From: Microbacterium sp. CBA3102
GTDB lineage: Bacteria > Actinomycetota > Actinomycetes > Actinomycetales > Microbacteriaceae
DNA: 64,000 nt
Assembly: GCF_007954505.1 (NCBI RefSeq)
Contig: NZ_CP042412.1
Location: 992,001-1,056,000, forward strand
Reading direction: 5' to 3'
In this document: positions 49,901 to 57,170 of the stretch, one piece after another
How the letters are laid out: the number at the start of each line of letters is the position of its first letter
Position numbering within the stretch: the stretch's first letter is position 1
Program-made: the position numbers and the translations under genes
Notes under the pieces: generated by a model
What the model was told of the DNA's origin: nothing
Databases searched by the model: none
What the model saw: the letters and a program-made list of their open reading frames with translations, nothing else

Positions 49901-52900
49901 GCGACTGGACGTCGGCGGCGGGGAACGGGAGCGACATCGAGCAGGACAACATCACCCTCATCGACCAGCCTCCCCTCGTCTCGGTGGACAAGACGGTCAC
50001 CCCCGCGACGGTGACGATTCCGGAGTCCGCTGACGTGGATCCCGCGAACTATCCGAACGTGACCTTCGACATCGAGGCGAGGAACGACAGCACGGCGCGC
50101 GCCTCCTACCTGCGGGTGACCGATCCGATCCCCTGTGTCGCCGGTGCGGCGGACCAGTGTGTGAGCGCACCGGATGCCTGGGCGGACGATCCGTTCGACG
50201 GTGCGGACTACGACCCGGACACCAACCCGTACGAGCGGGTCGACGTGCAGTCGCTCTCCTTCACCTACCCGGCGGACCAGGTCGACCCGGACGCCTCGAC
50301 CGTCACCCTGTGGGACCGCGCGGCGAACGGGACGCTCAGCACCCGCACGCTCTCCCTCACCGACGCGGGAGCGCTCGCCACGGATGCGCTCGCGACGGTG
50401 GTCGGGGTCAGCGTCGTCTTCCACGGCATCGATCCGGCGACCGAGGGTGGCAGCATCCGTGCCGGCGAGGATCTGGGTATCGAGATCGTCACCAAGGTGC
50501 GACAGTTCGAGCGCTCAGATGCGGACCAGCTCGTCGAGCCCGGCACCGTCGCCAACGACGTCATCGCCCAGTCCTACGACCCCGTGCTGACGCCTTCCGG
50601 CAACGCCTCGACTCCGAGCGACACAGCGAACGACACGGTGGTCCTCGTCAGCGCTCTGCTCGACGCGACCCTCGCGAAGACCATCGATCCGGATGCGATC
50701 CTCGAGACCGAGCTCGACGACCCCGTCACCGTGACGCTGGAGGCGACGGATGGCGCGTCGACCGCGGCCACCCAGCAGGTGACCATCACGGACGCCGACG
50801 CGGACTTCTGGAACGGCGTGCAGCTCGCGCCCGACCCGGCGCTGAGCACCGTGCTGCCCGCCGGCGCCGATCAGGTGCGGGTCGATGCGCTCGTGGGCGC
50901 CACCTGGGTGGAAGGGGCCTTCGCGGCGACCGGGGCACTCCCCGCGGGCACGGACCCGGCGCAGATCATCGGTCTCCGGGCGGTGTTCCGCAACGCCGCC
51001 GGCGAGGTCTTCTCACGAACGGCCCCTCCGGAGGACTGGACCGCGCAGCTCGCCTTCGACGTCGTCGTGCTGGCGACCCAGCGCGACGGATCCGCGCTCG
51101 TTCTTCCGTCCGCATTGCCGAACGCGGCGACGGTCGTGAGCGAGAGGCTCGATGGGCTGTTCGCCGACGCAGATGCCGACGCCGACGCCGAACTGGCGAT
51201 CGACCCCGGGACGCACCAGATCGACGTCGTCAAGTCGCAGCCCGGATCGAGTCACGTCGTCTCCATCGGCGCGAGCCTCCCGTGGACGCTGCAGTTCACG
51301 AACACCGGGACCGGGTTCCTCACGATCGACCAGCTCGAGGACACGCTCCCCGAGTACCTCGATTGGGACTTCTCCCCTCCGATCTACCAGACCTCGGCAG
51401 GTGGAACGCTGTCGACCGACGTGTCCGCGTTGATCGACGACACCGGGAAGAACGTGACGTTCACCTGGCCGGACGGCGGGAACCGGATGTCGCCCGGCGA
51501 GGTCTTCACGATCACCGTGAACCTCGTGCTCGCTCCGGGACTCGCTCTCGACGGTTTCACGACGAACACGTTCGTCGTGACCACCGAGGAAGAGCTCACC
51601 GCGTGCACCAACACGTCCGGGAACGGCGAGGGCACGGTGCCCGACCTGGACCCCGATCAGTGCGGCACGACCAACTACGTGCAGCCGTCGCCGGGCGGAT
51701 CCCTCGCCGCGTACAAGTACGTCAAGGGTGAGATCTACGGTGATCTGGTCGACGGTCAGGTCAACCTGAACAACCCCGACGCGGCCTGCCCGCTGGACCC
51801 CGACGGATACACCCGCACGCCGTGCGCTGCCTACACGGCGGTCGGCGCGACCGACGACTGGCGGCTGTCCGTCGTGAACAGCGGGACCGTCGGCTTCGAG
51901 ACCGTGTCGATCGTGGATCCCCTGCCGCGCATCGGCGACCGGATGCTCGCGACGGGTGGCGCACGCAACAGCACGTTCGACCCGGTGCTCCTTCCGGAGT
52001 CGCTCGCCGCGAACGTCCTCCCCAGCGGAGCGACCCTGACGCTCGATGTCACGACGTCCGCGTCGCCGTGCGTGGGGACCGGATCGAGCTCTGCGTGGTT
52101 CGGTGATCTGCTCTGTGAGAACACCGCCACCTGGGTGCCGGTGCTCTCGTACACGGGAGCGTGGGAGGAGGTCACCGGTATCCGGGTCACGATCGACTTC
52201 ACGGGCACCGCCCAGGGGGCGTTCGCGCCGGGTCAGGTGCTCGCGCTGCACTACGAGACGCAGAACGTCCCGGAGTCGACCGCGTACCCGGACCTCGCTC
52301 CGATCACCGTTCCCGACGCCGGCGGCTTCGCGTGGAACCAGATGGGCGCCGTGGGGACGGATGCGGGCGGGCGGGAGTACTCCGTGGCCCCTGTGCAGGC
52401 CGGGGTGACGCTGTTGGACGGCGACCTCGCGGTGCAGAAGGTCGTGGCCGGTGACGCCGACCGCGCGCCGGATGTCTTCGAGTTCCTGGTCGAGTGCACG
52501 GTCGCCGGGGTCCCGCTGGTGCTGCCGGACGACGGCATCCTCAGCGTCTCGAGCGCGAGCGACCTGCGCACGCGTCTGGACGGACTTCCTCTCGGGTCGG
52601 TGTGTCAGGTCTCCGAGACCGGAGCTGTCGGCGCGTTCGGAGAGGATTCCCGGATCAACGACGGACAGACCGTGACGATCACCACGCCCGCCACGGAGGG
52701 AGCGGAACCGCCGTTCTCGCAGATCGCCGCGATCACGAACGTGTATCCGGTCCTGCCTCCGGATCCGGATCAGGGAGGTGGCGGTGGCTTGCCGTCGACG
52801 GGTCTCGATGGGCCTTCCGCGTCTCTGTTCGCCGGGATCGGGCTGTTGCTCCTCCTCGCGGGCGGACTTCTGATCGGTCGGCGGCGCTTCGGTACCGCTC

Positions 52901-52959
52901 AGCCCGCGGACGCGATGAGCGGTCGTCGCGGGATCCAACAGGAGACCCGGTCGCGGTAG
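46942..52959 (+). CDS. Giant LPXTG cell-wall-anchored surface protein
   Basis: This 2005-residue protein has a signal peptide (about 1-42, cleavage after AQA), many repeated Ig-like/DUF11-type beta modules with V-D-K-T-V/T-P-A strands and Asp/Thr-rich loops (about 45-1830), and a C-terminal DUF5979-like module (about 1835-1935). The sorting signal is LPSTG at 1950-1954, a hydrophobic helix and Arg-Arg-Arg. Unusually, some 23 residues follow the arginines. Sortase E encoded at 12.1 kb is a candidate for anchoring it. The gene is a monocistron and has only a weak ribosome site. Confidence 0.93.
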   Translation: MSTTSRPVEHRLRRLLLALVAIFGLVGAGFAVPLAAQAVESSLRIDKRVDDLETQDSLQPGDEFTYTVDLVCDDVDCLNVVLTDTLPAEFAGFQFVGSSYTPSTLPLTATTTGCVEEGGVPVEVSDDCTVQVVFQQPVDGGIGLEAGGTLKLSVVLRAPLDLPADWAYNGDTVTNTATADWDNGPGDVPATIQDSADAVVTVETVIGVEASKSWLPESQQFDPGVTSTITMGAQNQSNVGADSLVIQEPTSAVDGATTLGADNPFRIVDFQGFGATSLPPAATTVQVDVYTYDEVAGTWSWQPGTPAATPALPAGTDPADVGGIRLTYAGGTVESDAAASTAFVVEQRETDRNDDSSLAGGDTVTNSITSTVNAPGGATESDVATAPYEIRPLTVDVLAGKTITPAELAAGGEASAELTATNTSNGPVQSLTISDVGFFDADMVFGGFPSGIDYPAGATGGTITWYIDGVPQAPVAFADGSSPVPPAGTVTGFVIEFTGQIPATTVATVDVAIEPGLSLVSEAAPTHQRTNTIDVTATNDVGTADSEASDDIGVYYPQIGVALDKQITPGGAVEPGNSVVASLTATTQTGVAQVDSTQIVVEDSWRDDQTDDFWNAFDIVAIAPTQVPPNTTATVEYQRPDGSWVTLATVSTGATAETFQMSRAEFAAALTPPDVPSDVTGIRFTFDNPDGFAQGFSVVPNLVFDARTDLRDGSGPTDPRDDPEDEQSAQVPTVYENEASAQSHGEVDGLPDGIDSDVVTDQDTIGVQTPATDEGVGIDANKRWVQTSDKTTDVDFLDAQSGAIVSTRNEWRTGTRGIDTLVLTDPATTPDSDPPGPASTVFQAFDLLSVDPVTLEDDPLLAWDDITEVWLFVDGAWTPIAAPGGSWMGADGFVGYTLTPEQTAGTTGVLMIYEPDDAARAASTDPTRPEPGSGLATSAVGQYRPTFLTWELRNVVRDETATADRWVSADETFNDPDPGIVWNSLRGDWTSAAGNGSDIEQDNITLIDQPPLVSVDKTVTPATVTIPESADVDPANYPNVTFDIEARNDSTARASYLRVTDPIPCVAGAADQCVSAPDAWADDPFDGADYDPDTNPYERVDVQSLSFTYPADQVDPDASTVTLWDRAANGTLSTRTLSLTDAGALATDALATVVGVSVVFHGIDPATEGGSIRAGEDLGIEIVTKVRQFERSDADQLVEPGTVANDVIAQSYDPVLTPSGNASTPSDTANDTVVLVSALLDATLAKTIDPDAILETELDDPVTVTLEATDGASTAATQQVTITDADADFWNGVQLAPDPALSTVLPAGADQVRVDALVGATWVEGAFAATGALPAGTDPAQIIGLRAVFRNAAGEVFSRTAPPEDWTAQLAFDVVVLATQRDGSALVLPSALPNAATVVSERLDGLFADADADADAELAIDPGTHQIDVVKSQPGSSHVVSIGASLPWTLQFTNTGTGFLTIDQLEDTLPEYLDWDFSPPIYQTSAGGTLSTDVSALIDDTGKNVTFTWPDGGNRMSPGEVFTITVNLVLAPGLALDGFTTNTFVVTTEEELTACTNTSGNGEGTVPDLDPDQCGTTNYVQPSPGGSLAAYKYVKGEIYGDLVDGQVNLNNPDAACPLDPDGYTRTPCAAYTAVGATDDWRLSVVNSGTVGFETVSIVDPLPRIGDRMLATGGARNSTFDPVLLPESLAANVLPSGATLTLDVTTSASPCVGTGSSSAWFGDLLCENTATWVPVLSYTGAWEEVTGIRVTIDFTGTAQGAFAPGQVLALHYETQNVPESTAYPDLAPITVPDAGGFAWNQMGAVGTDAGGREYSVAPVQAGVTLLDGDLAVQKVVAGDADRAPDVFEFLVECTVAGVPLVLPDDGILSVSSASDLRTRLDGLPLGSVCQVSETGAVGAFGEDSRINDGQTVTITTPATEGAEPPFSQIAAITNVYPVLPPDPDQGGGGGLPSTGLDGPSASLFAGIGLLLLLAGGLLIGRRRFGTAQPADAMSGRRGIQQETRSR

Positions 52960-53849
52960 GTGCGGAACGCCGATCCGAAACGTTCCTCGAGGTCGGCCTC
53001 CTCGAGCGGGCGGACCAGCGCGTTCCACACGAGGGAGCCGCTGAGCGCATAGACGATCACCAGCCAGGAGCCGACCATCAGACCGATCGCCACGCCCTGT
53101 GCGATCCCGCCGATCGCCATCGGATTGCGGACGAAGCGGTACGGGCCCGTGATCACGAGCCGGCGCGGCGTCGACGACGGCAACGGCGTGCCGGCCCCTT
53201 GCACGGCCATCGCAGTGGAGGACCAGGTCGAGAGCGCGAACGCCGCGACGAACAGGACGGCTCCGCCGACGCGGACGGCAGGGGGGAAGGCGAGATGCAG
53301 TCCCCAGCGCCACTCCAAACCGGCGATGATCGCGGGCAGAGCCACGAGGAACGTCCCCGAGAAGACCAGGGTCTGGAGCGTGGTCTTCGACACGAGCGTC
53401 CTGGCACTGGCCTCCGCCGCCGGACGGAACCGGAACGGCCCGATGAGCAGCCATTCCGAGGGCACGCGCCCCAGGAGGAGGATGACCGCGGCCGCTGACG
53501 ATCCCGCCGCGGCCGCCACCATCAGGAGGGCACCCCAGCCCGCGGTCGCCGTCACCGTGGCATACACGACCATTCCGATCGCGACCAGCACGGTCCACGG
53601 TGCCGCGATCCAGACGGCCTTCCGCACACCGCACGCGACCAGGGCCGACGCGATCACGAAGAACGGGATGTCCAGTGCGGCGACGATCCGGAAGTCGAGC
53701 GCGCCCAGCGTCGCGGTGCGGACGGCCGGAAGGGCGAACACCGCGACCCACCAGGCGGTGCCGGCGGCGGCTTGGACGGCGAAGTAGAGGCGTCCCCACG
53801 TCACGGCGTCGTTCGTGGCAGACGCCGATGGTCGTTGGGTCGCCCTCAC
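52899..53849 (-). CDS. ICMT-like membrane methyltransferase
   Basis: This 316-residue polytopic protein (about seven helices) has the isoprenylcysteine/phospholipid methyltransferase signature: GPYRFVRNPMAIGGIAQG (about 222-240) and RPLEEADLEERFGSAFRTYRDRVSCWIPR near the C-terminus. The signature binds S-adenosylmethionine at the membrane. The substrate is unknown. Its last 61 bases overlap the end of the convergent LPXTG gene. Confidence 0.8.
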   Translation of the reverse strand: MRATQRPSASATNDAVTWGRLYFAVQAAAGTAWWVAVFALPAVRTATLGALDFRIVAALDIPFFVIASALVACGVRKAVWIAAPWTVLVAIGMVVYATVTATAGWGALLMVAAAAGSSAAAVILLLGRVPSEWLLIGPFRFRPAAEASARTLVSKTTLQTLVFSGTFLVALPAIIAGLEWRWGLHLAFPPAVRVGGAVLFVAAFALSTWSSTAMAVQGAGTPLPSSTPRRLVITGPYRFVRNPMAIGGIAQGVAIGLMVGSWLVIVYALSGSLVWNALVRPLEEADLEERFGSAFRTYRDRVSCWIPRRPLIASAG

Positions 53850-53895
53850 AGCGGCCAGTCTAGGTGGACGTTCCGTTCGATCGGTGGTCGACGCC

Positions 53896-55047
53896 TCAGC
53901 TGAACAGCACGACGAGGTAGACGGCGAACGTCACCACGTGTGCGGCACCGTGCATCGCGGTCACGCGCCGGGCAGCGAAGGTCGTCACCGAGAGCAGCAG
54001 CGTGACGGCGAGCATCAGCAGGTTCGCCGGCGACTCAGCGAGGACCACGGTCTGGCCGGTGAACATGCCGATGATCAGCACCGCGGGGATGGTGAGTCCC
54101 ACCGTGGACACCAGGGCGCCGTGGCAGAGGTTGTTCACCCGCTGGGCTTCGCCGCCGAGGGCCGCTCGCACGGCGGTGATGGACTCGGGGAGGAAGACGA
54201 TGCCCGCGATGAGCACTCCGGCGAGGGCGACCGGGGCGCCCAGGCGACCCAGACCGTCATCGAGGAGTGCCGCCATGTCGTGCGACAGCAGCACGATCGG
54301 GATGACGGTGACCACCAGCAGCGCGAGGCGGACGAGGACCTCGGTGCGGTGCTCGGCCACGACCTGACGGATGCCTCTGCCGGCTTCGGACTCTTCCTTG
54401 TGCTGCGGGCTCTGCAGCAGGCGTGGGTCGACCTCGGTGAAGTCGCTCGCCTGCGCACCCATCTGCCGGTACAGGAAGAACGCGTACAGCAGGACGGTGA
54501 GGATGATGATCGGGATCTCCTGCGCGGTCGTGAACGACCCGTCCGTGCCGATGAGGGCCGGGAGGCCGAAGGCCAGCGCGATGAGGACGATGAGCATCGA
54601 CAGGTACGCCGACGTGCCGGTGCGGTTGTGCGCCATGCCGCGGTGGCGGAGACCGCCGAGCAGGAGAGCGAGCCCGATCACGAGGTTCAGGATGATCATC
54701 GCGACGGCCATGACGGAGTCGCGCGCGATGGTGGCGTGCTCTCCCGGGCCGAGCATGACCGCCGAGATCAGGATGACTTCGATGAGGACGATCGACAGCG
54801 TCAGGACGAGCGAGCCGTAGGGGTCGCCGAGTCGATGGGCGAGGGCCTCGGCCTGCTTCACCACACCGAACGCGCACACGAGGATCACGGCGATGATCGC
54901 GCCGAGGGCGATCACGAGGACCGGGGCGGCCACGGGGGCGGCCAACACCGGGTGCAGCAGGAGGAGAGCCGCGAAGGCACCCCATCCGAGGACGATGCGG
55001 ACGATGTCCGTGCCGCTGATCAACTGTCTGAGCTCTGTGCGTGACAT
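53896..55047 (-). CDS. Calcium/proton antiporter ChaA-like
   Basis: This 383-residue transporter has about 11 helices and the two internally related signatures of the CaCA superfamily: LGPGEHATIARDSVMAVAMIILNLVIGLALL in the N-half and FLPESITAVRAALGGEAQRVNNLCHGALVST in the C-half, with acidic residues for cation binding. ATG 55047 fits AAGGAG. It probably exports Ca2+ or Na+ in exchange for protons. Confidence 0.9.
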   Translation of the reverse strand: MSRTELRQLISGTDIVRIVLGWGAFAALLLLHPVLAAPVAAPVLVIALGAIIAVILVCAFGVVKQAEALAHRLGDPYGSLVLTLSIVLIEVILISAVMLGPGEHATIARDSVMAVAMIILNLVIGLALLLGGLRHRGMAHNRTGTSAYLSMLIVLIALAFGLPALIGTDGSFTTAQEIPIIILTVLLYAFFLYRQMGAQASDFTEVDPRLLQSPQHKEESEAGRGIRQVVAEHRTEVLVRLALLVVTVIPIVLLSHDMAALLDDGLGRLGAPVALAGVLIAGIVFLPESITAVRAALGGEAQRVNNLCHGALVSTVGLTIPAVLIIGMFTGQTVVLAESPANLLMLAVTLLLSVTTFAARRVTAMHGAAHVVTFAVYLVVLFS

Positions 55048-55066
55048 CGCTGGACTCCTTCGAGGT

Positions 55067-55108
55067 GGGGTCGTCCCCGACTGGTGACCGCGGCCGGGGT
55101 CGTCCCCG
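55067..55108 (-). repeat. Twin 13-bp repeats in the antiporter leader
   Basis: GGGGTCGTCCCCG occurs at 55067-55079 and 55096-55108, each nearly palindromic, within the 5' leader of the antiporter gene and 29 bp apart. Confidence 0.55.
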
Positions 55109-55178
55109 TCGCAGCGCTGTGTCCACGTCGTGCTCAGCGGTGTCCAGTGTAGCAAAAACAACCCGGTCAGAAAGTAAT

Positions 55179-55206
55179 TTGACTTCCGCAGGCAACGGGC
55201 TATGGT
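55179..55206 (+). promoter_or_regulatory. Promoter of the 44-residue protein gene
   Basis: TTGACT (55179-55184), 16-bp spacer, TATGGT (55201-55206). It lies 39 bases before ATG 55246. Confidence 0.6.
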
Positions 55207-55245
55207 CAGAGGTTACGCCAGCCACAGAAGGGGAAGCGAGCAACC

Positions 55246-55380
55246 ATGTCAGGCAAGTCCATCCAGGGTCGAGGAAGCAAGAAGGCGCCGCAGCTCACGC
55301 TCAAGGAGAAGCGCGCGGCCAAGCGCGAGAAGAATGCACCAGACGAGTTCCTGAAGCCCCGCAAAGGCGCGAAGGGCTGA
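55246..55380 (+). CDS. 44-residue highly basic protein
   Basis: ATG 55246 opens a 44-codon frame with about one third Lys/Arg: MSGKSIQGRG, then QLTLKEKRAAKREK and a KPRKGAKG end. It looks like a conserved small protein of Actinobacteria, unassigned; the composition suggests nucleic-acid or ribosome contact. A good promoter precedes it. It is short and usually skipped by gene callers. Confidence 0.75.
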   Translation: MSGKSIQGRGSKKAPQLTLKEKRAAKREKNAPDEFLKPRKGAKG

Positions 55381-55437
55381 GTGAACTCCCGTTCGGCGGG
55401 GGTGACGGGGCCGAGTCGCGTCGCCTCCGCCGGGCAC

Positions 55438-56142
55438 TCACGGCGTGGATGAGTTCCCGAGGGCGAGATCGACCGCGGCGTCGACGTGCAGCGCCGTCGT
55501 CGGGAACACCGGAACGGGGGCGTCCGCGGCCGAGATGAGCAGTTCGATCTCGGTGCAGCCCAGGATGATGCCCTCGGCTCCCCGCGACACCAGATGCTCG
55601 ATCACCTCGACGTAGCGTCGGCGTGATTCCTCGCGGATCACGCCGTGGACGAGCTCGTCGTAGATGACGGAGTGCACGGCCACCCGGTCGTCCTCCTCCG
55701 GCACGATGGTGCGGATGCCGTGGGTCGCGAGGCGCTCGGCGTAGAACGGACGCTCCATCGTGAACGCCGTACCGAGCAGCCCGACCGTCTGCATCCCGGA
55801 GGCGGCGATCGCCTCGGCGGTGACATCGGCGATGTGGAGGAAGGGGATGGTCACCGCGTTCTGGATCCGATCCGCGACGAGGTGCATCGTGTTCGTGCAC
55901 AGCACCAGCACTTCGGCGCCGGCGCCCTCGAGCGCTCGTGCACGATCGGCGAGCAGAGCACCCGCCGCGTCCCAGTCGTCCCGCGCCTGCATCTCCTCGA
56001 TCACGGCGAAGTCGAGCGAGTCCAGCAGGATGCGCGCCGAGTGGTGACCGCCGAGCCGCCCGTGCACGCGCTCGTTCGCGAGCCGATACCACTCGAGCGA
56101 CGACTCCCAGCTCATTCCTCCGAGCACTCCGATGGTCTTCAT
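55438..56142 (-). CDS. Aspartate/glutamate racemase-family protein
   Basis: This 234-residue protein has the two catalytic cysteines of the family: Cys82 in VLCTNTMH and Cys196 in ILGCTEIE, and the start GVLGGMSWESSLEWY typical of YgeA-type broad-specificity amino-acid racemases. It may make D-amino acids for the wall or for signalling. Start ATG 56142; the next upstream gene ends seven bases away, so it is in the same operon as the membrane and VWA proteins. Confidence 0.9.
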   Translation of the reverse strand: MKTIGVLGGMSWESSLEWYRLANERVHGRLGGHHSARILLDSLDFAVIEEMQARDDWDAAGALLADRARALEGAGAEVLVLCTNTMHLVADRIQNAVTIPFLHIADVTAEAIAASGMQTVGLLGTAFTMERPFYAERLATHGIRTIVPEEDDRVAVHSVIYDELVHGVIREESRRRYVEVIEHLVSRGAEGIILGCTEIELLISAADAPVPVFPTTALHVDAAVDLALGNSSTP

Positions 56143-56149
56143 CTCACCC

Positions 56150-57163
56150 TCACTCCCCCGAGCTCTGCCGGAACCGCCGTTCCCAGTCGCGCAACTCCGA
56201 GCGGCCGATGAGGGAATCCAACGACACTTGGAAGCGCAGACCCGTGCGGGCGTTGACTTGCTTGATGTTGTCGACGATCTGCGTGGTCACGCCTGTCAGT
56301 GCCTCGCGCACTTCGCCGATGCGCTCGTCCGGGGCGTCCCACAGGTCGGGTCGCGTCAGCAGATCGAGCAGGTAGTCGGGCTCCAGCGCCGCGACGAGGC
56401 GTGCGAGCTTGTCGGAGTACTCGGCTTCCGCGAGCACGATCTGGTCGGCCTCCGCCTTGGCGTCGAGGCGGACGAAGAGTTGCTCGACGTGCGAGGCGAG
56501 GGTATCGATGCCGTGTGCCGTCTCCGCAGCGGTCGGGGAGTTCGGCAGATTCGCGTAGTCGCTGCGGAGTTCGCGCAGACGATTCACCCGAAGTCGGATG
56601 CCGGGAGGCACGGGATCCGCCGTCGCCACGGGTTCGGGGTTGCGACGTCGCCGGGCGAGCACCCCGATCGCCGTCCCCGCGGCGGCCACCAGCACGGCGC
56701 CGCCGATGATCACGGGGAGCAGCCAGTCCGCTCCTCCCCCACCGGCACCCGCTCCTGGCGAGGATGGCGTCTCGTCGACGATCTGCTGCACGGTCTCGAC
56801 CAGCGCGGTCTGTGTGTCGCCGCCTGCGGCCGTCTCGTTCGTGTTCGCGATGAACAGGGCCTGCTCGCTCTCGATCGCCGTCGAGGCGGCCTGGAGGTCG
56901 TCTCCGATGGCGAGCACCACGGTCGGCTGATCGGTGGCACCGACGAGCTTCTCGAGGATGTAGGTGCTGTACGGGCTGTCGAGGCCGGCGTCTTTCGGCA
57001 GCACCACGACCGCGACCGATCCGTCGGAAGGCACGACTCCCGTGAGCGCTTCGGTCAGCCCGGAGCTGTCGGAGACATCGGGCGACACGTACACGTCACC
57101 CGCGCCGAGACCAGCGATCGCGTCATCGATCCAGCCGGAACCGGATGTCGTGGTGCTGATCAT
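56150..57163 (-). CDS. Membrane protein paired with a VWA lipoprotein
   Basis: This 337-residue protein has an extracellular N-terminal part (about 1-140; Ser/Thr/Asp-rich, like TPM domains), one membrane helix (about 145-170) and a cytoplasmic helical region (about 185-337; RLRELRSDYANLPNSP, ALEPDYLLDLLTRPDLWDAP, QVNARTGLRFQVSLDSLIG). No signal peptide precedes the N-terminus. ATG 57163 follows GAGG. It is separated by seven bases from the VWA gene and probably forms a module with it; function unknown. Confidence 0.72.
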   Translation of the reverse strand: MISTTTSGSGWIDDAIAGLGAGDVYVSPDVSDSSGLTEALTGVVPSDGSVAVVVLPKDAGLDSPYSTYILEKLVGATDQPTVVLAIGDDLQAASTAIESEQALFIANTNETAAGGDTQTALVETVQQIVDETPSSPGAGAGGGGADWLLPVIIGGAVLVAAAGTAIGVLARRRRNPEPVATADPVPPGIRLRVNRLRELRSDYANLPNSPTAAETAHGIDTLASHVEQLFVRLDAKAEADQIVLAEAEYSDKLARLVAALEPDYLLDLLTRPDLWDAPDERIGEVREALTGVTTQIVDNIKQVNARTGLRFQVSLDSLIGRSELRDWERRFRQSSGE

Positions 57164-57170
57164 GCCCACC

